From Fibrobacter sp. UWB13 (GTDB lineage Bacteria; Fibrobacterota; Fibrobacteria; Fibrobacterales; Fibrobacteraceae), in the NCBI RefSeq assembly GCF_900177805.1, contig NZ_FXAX01000001.1:434001-498000 (forward strand): 64,000 nucleotides of DNA. Reading direction: 5' to 3'. A program made the translations under genes and the position numbers. The first letter of the stretch is position 1; each line of letters begins with the position of its first letter. Below, piece after piece: positions 7,314 through 15,902 of this stretch. The notes below the pieces were generated by a model. The model had not been told where the DNA came from, made no database searches, and saw only the letters and a list, made by a program, of their open reading frames with translations.

Positions 7314-8600
7314 ATGAATCACTCTTTAAGCGAAAAGTTGTTTGCAGAAGCAAAAACGCTCATGCCGGGCGGCGTGAACAGTCCTGTGCGTGCGTTTAGC
7401 AATGTGGGGGCGACTCCTCCGTTTATCAAGCGCGCCAAGGGCAGCCACATTTACGATGTGGATGGCAACGATTACATTGATTATGTGGGCAGCTGGGGCC
7501 CGATGCTTTTGGGGCATGCGCACGATGCAGTGATTAAGGCTGTTGCCGATACGGCTCAGAATGGACTCAGCTTTGGTGCTCCGTGCGGTCTTGAATCGGA
7601 ACTTGCGAAACTCGTGATGAGCCTTGTGCCAAGCGTCGAGATGATTCGCATGGTGAATAGCGGAACCGAAGCGACGATGAGTGCGATTCGTGCGGCTCGC
7701 GGTTTTACCGGTCGCGATAAGATTGTGAAATTCGAAGGCTGCTATCATGGCCATAGCGATAGCTTGCTCATCAAGGCAGGCTCGGGAATGCTCACGACGG
7801 GCAAGCCGAGCAGCAAGGGTGTGCCTGCGGATTTGGCAAAGTACACGCTCACGCTCCAGTACAACGACGTGGCTGGCGTGCGTGAACTTTTTGATAAAAT
7901 CGGCGACGAAATTGCGGGCGTCATCGTGGAACCTGTGGCGGGCAACATGGGCGTTGTGCCTGCGAAGCCTAAGTTCTTGCAAACACTTTCGGAAGAGACG
8001 AAAAAGCACGGAGTTTTGCTCATTGTAGACGAAGTTATGACCGGTTTCCGCGTCGGTATTCATTGCGCACAAGGGCTTTACGGTATCAAGCCGGATCTTA
8101 CCACGTTCGGTAAGATTATCGGCGGTGGCATGCCGGTGGGCGCTTATGGCGGTCGCTTGGACGTGATGCAGCAAATTGCCCCGCTCGGTGGAATTTATCA
8201 GGCGGGGACGCTTTCGGGGAACCCGGTCGCGATGGCGGCAGGGCTTGCCACTATGCGTGAACTGCATACTCATCCGGAATACTATGTACACGCTGAAGCC
8301 ATGACGAAACGCTTGATTGCTGGGCTTAAGACTGCGGCAACTGAAGCGGGTATTCCGCTTGCGACAAACCAGGTCGGTTCCATGGGCTGCATCTTCTTTA
8401 CTGAAGGTCCGGTTACATGCTTTGCAGATGTGCAAAAGTCTGACTTGGAACTCTTTCGTCGCTACTTCCTCGGGATGCTCGACGAAGGATTCTACTTTGC
8501 GCCGAGCCAGTTCGAAGCCATCTTCGTGAGCGCCGCTCACACCGAAGAAGAAATCGACCGTACCATTGAAGCCGCGAAGCGCGTTTTCAAAAAATTGTAG
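7314..8600 (+). CDS. hemL: Glutamate-1-semialdehyde 2,1-aminomutase
   Basis: PLP enzyme making 5-aminolevulinate from the HemA product. The N-terminus [23 protein letters not shown] is nearly invariant in the family. The PLP lysine lies in [18 protein letters not shown], and [10 protein letters not shown] supplies the cofactor Asp. About 428 residues is the usual length. I use the ATG before NHSLSEK because a GCAGGG ribosome-binding site lies 7 bases upstream; a TTG two codons earlier is less likely. With hemA, hemB and hemC this completes the C5 route to hydroxymethylbilane. Confidence 0.97.
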   Translation: MNHSLSEKLFAEAKTLMPGGVNSPVRAFSNVGATPPFIKRAKGSHIYDVDGNDYIDYVGSWGPMLLGHAHDAVIKAVADTAQNGLSFGAPCGLESELAKLVMSLVPSVEMIRMVNSGTEATMSAIRAARGFTGRDKIVKFEGCYHGHSDSLLIKAGSGMLTTGKPSSKGVPADLAKYTLTLQYNDVAGVRELFDKIGDEIAGVIVEPVAGNMGVVPAKPKFLQTLSEETKKHGVLLIVDEVMTGFRVGIHCAQGLYGIKPDLTTFGKIIGGGMPVGAYGGRLDVMQQIAPLGGIYQAGTLSGNPVAMAAGLATMRELHTHPEYYVHAEAMTKRLIAGLKTAATEAGIPLATNQVGSMGCIFFTEGPVTCFADVQKSDLELFRRYFLGMLDEGFYFAPSQFEAIFVSAAHTEEEIDRTIEAAKRVFKKL

Positions 8601-8667
8601 CGGCGGCGCATCCCGTTAAGCGTTACCCTAGCGGTCCGCGCATCTTGTTAAAACGAACGCATCTCGC

Positions 8668-8696
8668 AAAAAACGCACCCCGAAGGGTGCGTTTTT
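8668..8696. terminator. Bidirectional terminator between hemL and the acyl-CoA synthetase gene
   Basis: An 8-bp perfect stem (ACGCACCC / GGGTGCGT) with a CGAA tetraloop is flanked by A and T runs on both sides. It sits between convergent genes and should end transcription from both directions. Confidence 0.88.
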
Positions 8697-8698
8697 CA

Positions 8699-10426
8699 TT
8701 ATTTCTCGTCTGACGTTTCGCTTGCTGCGTTTTCCGCATTCGCTTCATCTGGAGCTGTCACATTCTCGGCGGTATCCTTATCGCGGATGGTCGCACGGCG
8801 AATCTTTCCGCTAATCGTTTTTGGCAGTTCCGTCACAAAGTCAATGATGCGCGGGCTCTTGTAGCTAGCGGCAATGTTCTTTGCAAAAAGCTGGATTTCC
8901 TTTGCAAGTTCCTTGGACGCTTCGTAACCCTTTTGCAAAACGACCGTTGCCTTGACCGCCTGGCCGCGAGACTTGTCTTCGACGCCCGTGACAGCGACTT
9001 CCAAGACGGCGGGGTGCTTGTGCAGCACTTCTTCCACTTCGAAGGGGCTGATGCGGTAGCCAGAACTCTTGATCAAGTCATCGGTGCGGCCCACAAACCA
9101 GAAGAATCCGTCCTTGTCGCGGTAAGCCGTATCGCCGGTGTGATACACTCCGCCTTCAAAGACTTTCTCGGTGCGTTCTGCATCGCGATAGTAACCGCCG
9201 AACATGCCAAAAGGCTTGCCCTGGTCAATCTTGATAATCAGTTCACCGACTTCTTCAGCCTCGCACGGCTTGCCTTCCGCATTGATGATTTCCATCTGGT
9301 AACCTGGAGAGGGTTTGCCGATAGAGCCCGGATGCGGTTCGCTAAAGCCAAAGTTACCCGTGGTAAGCGTGAGCTCGGTCTGTCCGTAGCCTTCCTGCAT
9401 GCGGATGCCCGTCTGCTCATAGAACCTGTTGTAAATATCCAAGTTCAACGCTTCGCCTGCAGTCGTGCAGTACTGCAAACTCGAAAGGTCGTATTTGCTG
9501 AGGCCATGCTGCAAAATGTAGCGGTACACTGTCGGCGGTGCGCAGAATGTCGTCACCTTGTATTCCGCCATCTTCTCGAGTAGCTTGCCCGGGATGAACG
9601 TGGTCATGTCGTAAGTGAATACGGCACTCCCTGCAATCCACTGCCCGTAAATCTTGCCCCAGAGAGCCTTTGCCCAGCCTGTTTCGGCAACGGTCAAATG
9701 GCGTCCTCCGTCCACAACGTGTTGCCAGTACTTGGCGGTCACAATGTGTCCGAGCGGGTACGTATAAGTGTGTGCCACCATCTTCGGGTTTGAACTCGTG
9801 CCACTCGTGAAATAGACGATCATGATGTCGTCGTTATGCGTAGCGGCATCGCCAATGGGGCGTTCAAACGTCGATGGGAAAAGTTCGTAGTCGTCGTAGA
9901 AGCTAATCCAGTTCTGGCGAGCTGTCTGACCAACGGTCACGAGCTTTTCGACCGATTCGCACTTGGACTTTGCCTTGTCCACTTCCTTTTGCAAGGCGGG
10001 GTCGTCGTATGTTACGACCATCTTGATTTCGGCGGCGTTGAATCGGTATTCCAAATCCTCGGCGGCGAGCATGTTCGTTGCCGGGATGGCGATTGCGCCA
10101 ATGCGGTGCAGAGCGAGCAAGAAAAACCAGAATTCGTAGCGACGGCGCAAGATGAGCATCACGCGGTCGCCCTTCTGGATACCTTGTTCTACAAGGAAAT
10201 TCGCCGTGCGCTGGGAGGCAAGCGACAAGTCCTTGAACGTGTAAATGTGGCTTTCATCGTTATCGTCACACCACACGAGGGCTTCACGCTTCGGCTCCGT
10301 CTTGGCATATTCGTCAACAACGTCATAAGCGAAGTTAAAATCGTTCGGAATCGTTATCTTGAAATTTTTATACAAGTCTTCATAAGACTTGTAATCAATT
10401 TTAGATAGAAACTTATTTAAAATCAT
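8699..10426 (-). CDS. AMP-binding acyl-CoA synthetase (acetyl/medium-chain type)
   Basis: Activates a carboxylic acid to its CoA thioester through an acyl-adenylate. The ATP motif YFTSGTSSNPKMVAHT, the adenylate motif QEGYGQTELTL, the hinge VGRTDDLIKSSGYRISPFEV and the C-terminal catalytic lysine in LPKTISGKIRR are all present in order. The length (575) and the absence of a membrane domain suggest the butyryl/medium-chain acyl-CoA synthetase branch rather than classical Acs. The C-terminus carries a Glu/Ala-rich tail of about 25 residues beyond the family core. The substrate cannot be read from the sequence. It is followed downstream by the terminator shared with hemL. Confidence 0.85.
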   Translation of the reverse strand: MILNKFLSKIDYKSYEDLYKNFKITIPNDFNFAYDVVDEYAKTEPKREALVWCDDNDESHIYTFKDLSLASQRTANFLVEQGIQKGDRVMLILRRRYEFWFFLLALHRIGAIAIPATNMLAAEDLEYRFNAAEIKMVVTYDDPALQKEVDKAKSKCESVEKLVTVGQTARQNWISFYDDYELFPSTFERPIGDAATHNDDIMIVYFTSGTSSNPKMVAHTYTYPLGHIVTAKYWQHVVDGGRHLTVAETGWAKALWGKIYGQWIAGSAVFTYDMTTFIPGKLLEKMAEYKVTTFCAPPTVYRYILQHGLSKYDLSSLQYCTTAGEALNLDIYNRFYEQTGIRMQEGYGQTELTLTTGNFGFSEPHPGSIGKPSPGYQMEIINAEGKPCEAEEVGELIIKIDQGKPFGMFGGYYRDAERTEKVFEGGVYHTGDTAYRDKDGFFWFVGRTDDLIKSSGYRISPFEVEEVLHKHPAVLEVAVTGVEDKSRGQAVKATVVLQKGYEASKELAKEIQLFAKNIAASYKSPRIIDFVTELPKTISGKIRRATIRDKDTAENVTAPDEANAENAASETSDEK

Positions 10427-10444
10427 TTGTGCGAAGTCCTGAAA

Positions 10445-11215
10445 TTACAAGTCCTTGTACATGATTTTTTCGCGCAAGGTCGAAATGTAGCGCACCATGT
10501 TCAAAATGCGTTTCTCGCCAATCGTTCTGAAGTCTTTATCGTGGAACACCAGGCGGTGGACTCCACCCGGCAAGAGCATACGAAGGCAAGCGTAAGTCTG
10601 CGCAATGCTGAGGAGTGCGGTAGGCAAAATCGAGAAGCTAAGCGTTGCGGAATTCGTCTTCTTGATGTTGCCTTTGACCTTCTGGTAAATGCCGTGGAAA
10701 TCTTCGTAGTAGTCGAAAATTTCGAGAGCCTGTTCCTTGAGGTACTTGTTGCCAAACCAGACCGGCGGGATAAAGCCGGAGGGCTTGCCGTTGCCGTGTG
10801 CTTTCCAGAGAGCAAGGCTGCGCTTGAGGAGTGCTTGCGTGAAGCGTTCGTCGATGCCTGCAAATTCTGCTTCGTTGTTCGAAACGAGGAGCGCGAGCTT
10901 GCCTGCAATGCTACGGTTCAGCGAAAGGTCTGCGCGGTGGCGTGCACCGTGGAGCATAATTTCGTAGCCTTCCTTGACAAACTTGTCGAGCTCTTCGCGG
11001 AACTGTTCGGCTTCGGATTCCGGGGCAGCACCAAATGCGGGGATGACCGCAATGCTGATGGGGGAGCCTGCCGCTTCTGCAAGCTTTCTAATCTGGATGG
11101 ATGCCTTCTTGAAGTTGTTCACGCTAAAGCTGTGGTAGCAAAGGATGAACTTTTTCTTCTTCTGGATGGTCGCTTCGGCCGCTTGGATGTCGGCGATATC
11201 TTTATTCTGTTCCAT
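10445..11215 (-). CDS. DUF2334-like polysaccharide deacetylase-fold protein
   Basis: Resembles the DUF2334 branch of the polysaccharide deacetylase superfamily. FILCYHSFSVNNF corresponds to the first strand. EIMLHGARHRADLS resembles the metal-binding HGxxH segment, and FIPPVWFGNKY matches the F.PP.W motif. No signal peptide or membrane segment is visible, so it should be cytoplasmic or depend on its neighbour for membrane association. It is preceded 3 bases upstream by a tiny membrane-protein gene and followed by the acyl-CoA synthetase gene. Substrate unknown; the family assignment is moderately sure. Confidence 0.6.
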   Translation of the reverse strand: MEQNKDIADIQAAEATIQKKKKFILCYHSFSVNNFKKASIQIRKLAEAAGSPISIAVIPAFGAAPESEAEQFREELDKFVKEGYEIMLHGARHRADLSLNRSIAGKLALLVSNNEAEFAGIDERFTQALLKRSLALWKAHGNGKPSGFIPPVWFGNKYLKEQALEIFDYYEDFHGIYQKVKGNIKKTNSATLSFSILPTALLSIAQTYACLRMLLPGGVHRLVFHDKDFRTIGEKRILNMVRYISTLREKIMYKDL

Positions 11216-11218
11216 AAG

Positions 11219-11350
11219 CTACTCTTGTTCCTTAGATTTTGTGGAAATGTCTTCTTCCAACTTCTGCGAGATGAAGAGGTGGTAGAAAAAGAACAATACT
11301 GCACTGCAGATGGTTGCTTTAATCCAGGATTTTAAAAGCCAATCAGCCAT
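11219..11350 (-). CDS. Small single-span membrane protein, 43 residues
   Basis: A short frame reading MADWLLKSWIKATICSAVLF followed by FFYHLFISQKLEEDIS and a charged tail. It has one hydrophobic segment (about residues 10-28) and then a Lys/Glu-rich C-terminus. GGAGTCGCT precedes the ATG with good ribosome-binding-site spacing. It ends 3 bases before the DUF2334 gene and follows fabF after 15 bases, so it lies in a minus-strand operon. Function not recognised; it could anchor or modulate the neighbouring deacetylase-like protein. Confidence 0.55.
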   Translation of the reverse strand: MADWLLKSWIKATICSAVLFFFYHLFISQKLEEDISTKSKEQE

Positions 11351-11365
11351 AGCGACTCCTTTGTT

Positions 11366-12616
11366 TTAATCTTTAAACTTTTTGATGACGACGATACCGT
11401 TGTGACCGCCAAAGCCAAGCGAGGCGGATACTGCAACATCGATGTTTCCTTCGACGCCCTTGTGTGGCACGTAGTCGAGGTCGCATTCTGCATCCGGATT
11501 GTCGAGGTTGATGGTGGCGGGGTAGAACGAATCGCGGATGGCGAGTGTACTGATCATCGCTTCGATAACGCCTGCTGCACCGACGCAGTGGCCGGTCATG
11601 CTCTTGGTACTAGAGACCTTGATCTTGTAGGCGTGTTCGCCGAGCGCAATTTTCAGCATCTGCGTTTCGGTGAGGTCGTTCAGGTGCGTCGAGGTGCCGT
11701 GGGCATTGTAGTAGTCCACATCCGTCGGGGCGATACCTGCGTCCTTCATAGCCTTGATCATTGCCTTGGCGCAGGTTTCTCCACCCGGGCGCGGGCTTGT
11801 AATGTGGTAAGCATCGGCAGAAGAACCGTAACCGGCGACTTCGGCGTAAATCTTTGCACCGCGGGCCTTGGCGTGTTCGAGTTCTTCGAGCACGAGGATG
11901 GCGCCAGCTTCACCCATGACAAAACCGCTGCGGTCCTTGTCGAACGGGCGGGATGCCTTTTCCGGGGCGTCGTTGAACTTGTCGGTGAGGGCGTGCATGC
12001 CTGCAAAGCTCTTGATGGAGTAGTCCGTGATGGCACTTTCGGAACCACCGGCGAGGCAGACGTCGAGTCGACCCGAGCGGACGGCGTCAAGGGCAACGCC
12101 GATGGCGTCCGTGCCGGAGGCACAGGCGGTGCAGACTGTCCAGGCAGAGCCTGTGATGCCAAGTGCGATGGATACGTTTGCGCATGCTTCGTTTGCAATG
12201 AGTTCGGGCATGGCGAGCGGCGATACGCGGCGGCGACCGCCTTCGAGGTACTTGCAGTAAGTTTCTTCGACAACGTCCATACCAGCAAGGCCGTTTCCGG
12301 CGACAATGCCGGTCGTGTCAGCGGCGATTTCTTCCTTCGTTAAGCTTGCGTCCTTGACCGCTTCGTTAGCGGCGGCAACGAGGAACTGCGTGAAGCGTGC
12401 CATGCGGCGGGCTTCCTTCGGGTCGATGCCATGTTCTTCGGGCTTAAAATCCTTGACTTCTGCCGCAATTTTCACTGGGCAGTTCGTGGCATCGAACAAT
12501 GTGATCGGACCGATGCCGCATTTGCCTGCCTTAATGGCGTTCCAAAGTTCGGGGGCGGACTTGCCTACGGGGGTCACCGCACCCATACCAGTAATAACAA
12601 CTCTTCTTCTATTCAT
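11366..12616 (-). CDS. fabF: 3-oxoacyl-[acyl-carrier-protein] synthase II
   Basis: Condensing enzyme for fatty-acid elongation. The catalytic triad is complete: Cys in VCTACASGTDAIG, His in YNAHGTSTHLND and His in MTGHCVGAAGVIE. The C-terminus SASLGFGGHNGIVVIKKF is typical, and about 416 residues is the family length. The first conserved residues are RRRVVITGMGAVTPVG, so I start at the nearest ATG. Another ATG lies four codons upstream, and a further in-frame start lies within the palindromic repeat that abuts this gene. Whether the repeat contributes the ribosome-binding site is uncertain. It stands apart from the pigment-cluster ketosynthases near 38-42 kb and is probably the housekeeping copy. 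Confidence 0.94.
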   Translation of the reverse strand: MNRRRVVITGMGAVTPVGKSAPELWNAIKAGKCGIGPITLFDATNCPVKIAAEVKDFKPEEHGIDPKEARRMARFTQFLVAAANEAVKDASLTKEEIAADTTGIVAGNGLAGMDVVEETYCKYLEGGRRRVSPLAMPELIANEACANVSIALGITGSAWTVCTACASGTDAIGVALDAVRSGRLDVCLAGGSESAITDYSIKSFAGMHALTDKFNDAPEKASRPFDKDRSGFVMGEAGAILVLEELEHAKARGAKIYAEVAGYGSSADAYHITSPRPGGETCAKAMIKAMKDAGIAPTDVDYYNAHGTSTHLNDLTETQMLKIALGEHAYKIKVSSTKSMTGHCVGAAGVIEAMISTLAIRDSFYPATINLDNPDAECDLDYVPHKGVEGNIDVAVSASLGFGGHNGIVVIKKFKD

Positions 12617-12629
12617 AAAAATCTGCATT

Positions 12630-12655
12630 GTCATTCCCGCCACTGAGCGGGAATC
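12630..12655 (+). repeat. GTCAT-type palindromic repeat at the fabF start
   Basis: Starts GTCATTCCCGCCACTGAGCG and ends GGGAATC; arms ATTCCCGC and GCGGGAAT are perfect. It lies 13 bases upstream of the chosen fabF start, so the fabF mRNA leader includes this hairpin. Confidence 0.8.
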
Positions 12656-12817
12656 TCCTTTTCGGATCGTTCTTTTCTAAGATAGTATTTTTGCAATGGG
12701 AACGATAATTATATAGTGGTATAATAGGATATATTGCAAAAATGACGTGGAAAAATATTTTTTTTTGACATTTTTTATTATTTTATTGTCAATAATCAAA
12801 CTATCGAAGGAGAAAAT

Positions 12818-13186
12818 GTGAAAAAATTTACTCTTGGTACCGTAATTGCTGCAGCTGCTTTGTTCTCTGCTTGTAGCGATGATTCCTCTTCTAGCACTCC
12901 GTCTCATGTGGATTCGTGTGATCTCAATGCTACGATGTTGAGTCTTCCTGTTCATGCATGTGTGGAATCGAGTGATGCGACCAATGCAGAATCATTGTGC
13001 AATGAAAAATTGGCTGCCGCAGTTTCCAAGTTCGGGGGTACGACAACTTTTGGCTCCGGCTGTCCGTCGGGATATGTGAAAACCTGCCAAACAGAATATG
13101 ATGGCAGTCACTTTAACGTTTTAATCTACGATCAGGTTCTTGGTGCAATGGATTGTGATCAGATTACATCGTTACTCGAACAGTAA
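12818..13186 (+). CDS. Small cysteine-rich lipoprotein, function unknown
   Basis: The GTG start has a strong GAAGGAG ribosome-binding site. The first 19 residues are a lipoprotein signal peptide (MKKFTLGTVIAAAALFSAC) with lipidation Cys 19, followed by an Asp/Ser-rich tether. The mature part has paired cysteines, including SGCPSGYVKTC and AMDCDQI, suggesting disulfides outside the inner membrane. TTGACA at 12765 starts a plausible promoter upstream. I do not recognise a family. A decayed partial copy of its C-terminal half follows immediately downstream. Confidence 0.7.
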   Translation: MKKFTLGTVIAAAALFSACSDDSSSSTPSHVDSCDLNATMLSLPVHACVESSDATNAESLCNEKLAAAVSKFGGTTTFGSGCPSGYVKTCQTEYDGSHFNVLIYDQVLGAMDCDQITSLLEQ

Positions 13187-13198
13187 TCTTACTCGTGG

Positions 13199-13325
13199 GA
13201 GAGGATGCCCCAGTGGTGCTTTGAAAATATGTGATGCAGAACTGGTTCCAGGACATCCCTATACTATTTATGTCTACAATGAAGAAACTGCGCAAATGAG
13301 CTGTAGACGCATTCGCGGTTTTTAA
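13199..13325 (+). pseudogene. Decayed partial copy of the preceding lipoprotein gene
   Basis: Just after the stop of the upstream lipoprotein gene, a different frame reads GCPSGALKICDAELVPGHPY and then TIYVYNEETAQMSCRRI. This aligns with GCPSGYVKTCQTEYDGSHFN and VLIYDQVLGAMDCDQI of the intact gene, with cysteines conserved. No signal peptide, start codon with ribosome-binding site, or N-terminal half remains. It is therefore either a partial tandem duplication or the frameshifted second domain of a once longer protein. Confidence 0.6.
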
Positions 13326-13418
13326 TCGCAATGGGTATTATTGCGTTGCCCGGATTTTTACTTCCGGGCATTTTCTATATTTGCAGGTGAAAAAAATATT
13401 TTGAATGAGGTCTATGGC

Positions 13419-14411
13419 ATGATCGTCTCTTGGATGACAACGAATAAGTGTAACTTGACGTGCAAACACTGCTATCAGGACGCAGGCGAAAACAAGTCTG
13501 CCGAACTCACGACATCAGAAGCGCTCAAGCTCATCGACGAGATTGCGAAGGCCGGATTCAAGATCATGATTTTTAGCGGTGGCGAGCCGATGACGCGCCC
13601 AGATATCGTGGAACTTGTGGCCCATGCCCGCGAACGTGGACTCCGCCCGGTTTTTGGCACGAACGGAACGCTCATCACGCATGATTTGGCGTTCAAGCTC
13701 AAGGAAGCGGGTGCCATGGCAATGGGTATCAGCGTTGATAGCATTGATCCCAAGCGTCATAACGATTTCCGTGGCCTTCCGAACGCCTTTGAACTCACGT
13801 TGATGGGTATCGAAAATTGCAAGGCGGCAGGTCTCCCGTTCCAAATCCATACGACCATCATGGACTGGAACCAGAACGAAATTTTTGACATCATGGACTG
13901 GGTCAAGGAAATCGGTGCCGTGAACCATCAGATTTTCTTCCTCATTCCGGTGGGTCGTGGTAAGGAAATTGAAGGCCATGCGCTCCGTGTTGCCGAATAC
14001 GAAGGTTTGCTCCGCAAGATTATGGAAAAGAGCCGTACGCTCGGAATTCCAGTGAAGCCCACATGCGCTCCGCAGTTCCTCCGCATTGCAGATCAGCTCG
14101 ACATCAAGACTCGTTACAGCCGAGGTTGCCTCGCTGGCCTCGACTACTGCATCGTAAGCCCTATCGGCAAGGTGCGCCCCTGCGCTTACATGATGGAAGA
14201 AGCGGGTGATGTTCACGATACGCCGTTTGACGAAATCTGGGCAAATGCCGAAATCTTCAAGCAGTTGCGTACAAAGGCCTATAAGGGTGCTTGTGCCAAG
14301 TGCAAGTTCAATGACCGTTGCGGCGGCTGCCGAGCCCGTGCCGCTTACTACCATGACGGCGACTACATGCAGGAAGACTCTTACTGCGCCTACGGAAGAG
14401 GGTTGAAGTAG
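13419..14411 (+). CDS. Radical SAM/SPASM protein, NirJ/AhbC/AhbD-like
   Basis: The radical SAM cluster motif is CNLTCKHC (Cys 11, 15 and 18). The SAM-binding segment is FSGGEPMTRPDI, and a C-terminal SPASM-type set of cysteines ends CAKCKFNDRCGGCRARA. The run GCRARAAYYHDGDYMQED and the TCAPQFLRI segment closely resemble NirJ (haem d1) and AhbC/AhbD, which act on sirohaem-derived tetrapyrroles. Given the sirohaem genes 5 kb upstream, a role in sirohaem-dependent haem synthesis is a reasonable inference. The family also contains peptide-modifying relatives. The start is supported by GAGG 8 bases upstream. tadA follows after 2 bases. Confidence 0.7.
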   Translation: MIVSWMTTNKCNLTCKHCYQDAGENKSAELTTSEALKLIDEIAKAGFKIMIFSGGEPMTRPDIVELVAHARERGLRPVFGTNGTLITHDLAFKLKEAGAMAMGISVDSIDPKRHNDFRGLPNAFELTLMGIENCKAAGLPFQIHTTIMDWNQNEIFDIMDWVKEIGAVNHQIFFLIPVGRGKEIEGHALRVAEYEGLLRKIMEKSRTLGIPVKPTCAPQFLRIADQLDIKTRYSRGCLAGLDYCIVSPIGKVRPCAYMMEEAGDVHDTPFDEIWANAEIFKQLRTKAYKGACAKCKFNDRCGGCRARAAYYHDGDYMQEDSYCAYGRGLK

Positions 14412-14413
14412 GT

Positions 14414-14986
14414 ATGAATAACGTAACCGATAGCAACGCCAATCTCTCGTCACTCGCCAAGGTTGGTGAGCCTGTCGAACCACGTCTCTCGTCTGACAAT
14501 TCCGACGACGTTAAATTCATGCGTATGGCGCTTCGTCAGGCGCAGATTGCCTTTGACATGAAGGAAATTCCGATCGGTTGCGTTATCGTAAAAGACGGAG
14601 TCGTGATAGGGAAGGGTTACAATCAAGTCGAACAGCTCAAGGACGCGACGGCTCATGCCGAAATCATCGCGATTGGCACGGCTGCAAGCACGCTTGACAA
14701 CTGGCGCTTGGATGGCTGCACGCTCTACGTGACGCTTGAACCATGTCCCATGTGCGCTGGCGCTATCCTCAACAGCCGTGTTTCTCGTATTGTTTACGGT
14801 TCTCCGGATTCACGTTTTGGCGGTTGCGGCACAACGATTGATGTCATTACCGGCAACGCCCTCAAGCGCGCCGTTGAAGTCACGGGAGGTATTCTCGCAG
14901 ACGAATGCTTGGGCCTTCTGAAAGGCTTTTTCCAGCAGATGCGCCTTGAAAAAGGCGATTCCGGTAACAAGGGCGACCGCGCTTAA
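14414..14986 (+). CDS. tadA: tRNA adenosine(34) deaminase with a repeat-derived N-terminus
   Basis: Converts A34 to inosine in the tRNA-Arg(ACG) anticodon. The zinc site is complete: HAE at residues 81-83 and PCPMC at 110-114 within TLEPCPMCAGAIL. The catalytic core begins near residue 32 (VKFMRMALRQAQIAF). The first 30 or so residues have no counterpart in typical TadA. They include KVGEPVEP, encoded by a repeat shared with the cobA-hemD gene. A start at the internal ATG (MRMALRQ) would give a normal-length enzyme, so the extension may be untranslated; the upstream ATG couples it to the radical SAM gene after 2 bases. Confidence 0.93.
   Translation: MNNVTDSNANLSSLAKVGEPVEPRLSSDNSDDVKFMRMALRQAQIAFDMKEIPIGCVIVKDGVVIGKGYNQVEQLKDATAHAEIIAIGTAASTLDNWRLDGCTLYVTLEPCPMCAGAILNSRVSRIVYGSPDSRFGGCGTTIDVITGNALKRAVEVTGGILADECLGLLKGFFQQMRLEKGDSGNKGDRA
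14461..14479 (+). repeat. Repeat fragment at the tadA N-terminus
   Basis: GGTTGGTGAGCCTGTCGAA matches the segment at 3903 in the HemD domain at 18 of 19 positions and is read in the same frame (KVGEPVE). It accounts for part of the N-terminal extension. Confidence 0.6.
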
Positions 14987-15041
14987 GCCGTTTATACCGC
15001 TTTTTCTCTCGTCTCTAGTCTCTAGCCTCTCGTCTAATATC

Positions 15042-15047
15042 TATATT
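15042..15047 (+). promoter_or_regulatory. TATATT -10 element, leaderless start of the six-gene envelope operon
   Basis: TATATT is followed by 6 bases (CAAAGC) and then the ATG of the lipoprotein gene, with no ribosome-binding site in between. This is the only obvious promoter before the stator-like operon. The bases upstream form a simple repeat of TCTAG/TCTC units. Confidence 0.5.
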
Positions 15048-15053
15048 CAAAGC

Positions 15054-15902
15054 ATGAATTTTACCAAGTTTAGCGCATTCTCCGCGCTCTCAACACTCTC
15101 TATTGCGTTAATGACCCTTTGTTCCTGCGAACGGAACGAAATCCATCTTTCTTTTAACACGAAGACCGTTTCTCCGCAGACCTTCGTTCTTGAATCGACG
15201 CTGAATGCGAGCATCCCAGGCGATTCCATCAACGAACCCGAATCCATGCGGACCCACGTGAATGTCCGCAGCACGATGAGCCTTCTCATGTCGTATGACG
15301 ATGGCTCGGGCCGCTTTGAGATGAAAATCGATTCCGTCGATTACACAAGCGACAAGCGCTCCGTTGATGAATTCCGCAACATTGAAAAGTATTTATCCAT
15401 TCAGAATTTCCAGTTCAAGCTTGATCACGATGGCATCATCACTGACCCGACTATCGAAAATGCGGTCGAAATGCCTTCCGAAGATGATCTGAATCTCATT
15501 CCGCTTTTCCTCAAGGCTCAGCCGCTTCTCCCCGAAAAGCCGGTCAAGCTTGGTGAATCTTGGGAACGCCAGATGCCGATTTTCGGCAAGGGCAATAGTT
15601 CCACGACCGTTTATAAGACATTCACGCTGCAAGACGTTTTCCTCCAGGATGGCGTGCGCATGGCTAAAATACACATGGGCGTGAAATACCTCGAACTCCC
15701 GGACACGACTTCGAATTTACAGCTGAAGAGCAGCGACTATGTCGTGGGCGATGGCATGGTTCTCTTTGATGTCACTCATGGAATTATATCATCTGCCGAA
15801 ATGAATCTCGTGGCTGTTATTGATGTTCGCGACCTTGTCGCAGGCGATACGCTTCCGAGCATGAATGTCAATCAAAAAATCACCTTGAGGAACGTCCAAT
15901 GA
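15054..15902 (+). CDS. DUF6263-like envelope lipoprotein
   Basis: The first gene of a tight operon. Residues 1-24 form a lipoprotein signal peptide ending LMTLCSC. The rest (about 260 residues) is soluble, rich in beta-forming sequence, and contains PLLPEKPVKLGESWERQMPI, a pattern I associate with DUF6263 family lipoproteins. The family has no firmly known function. The start is set at the ATG directly before NFTKFSAF because a TATATT box lies 6 bases upstream; an in-frame ATG 36 codons earlier would add a non-signal sequence. It overlaps the next gene by 4 bases (ATGA). Confidence 0.65.
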   Translation: MNFTKFSAFSALSTLSIALMTLCSCERNEIHLSFNTKTVSPQTFVLESTLNASIPGDSINEPESMRTHVNVRSTMSLLMSYDDGSGRFEMKIDSVDYTSDKRSVDEFRNIEKYLSIQNFQFKLDHDGIITDPTIENAVEMPSEDDLNLIPLFLKAQPLLPEKPVKLGESWERQMPIFGKGNSSTTVYKTFTLQDVFLQDGVRMAKIHMGVKYLELPDTTSNLQLKSSDYVVGDGMVLFDVTHGIISSAEMNLVAVIDVRDLVAGDTLPSMNVNQKITLRNVQ

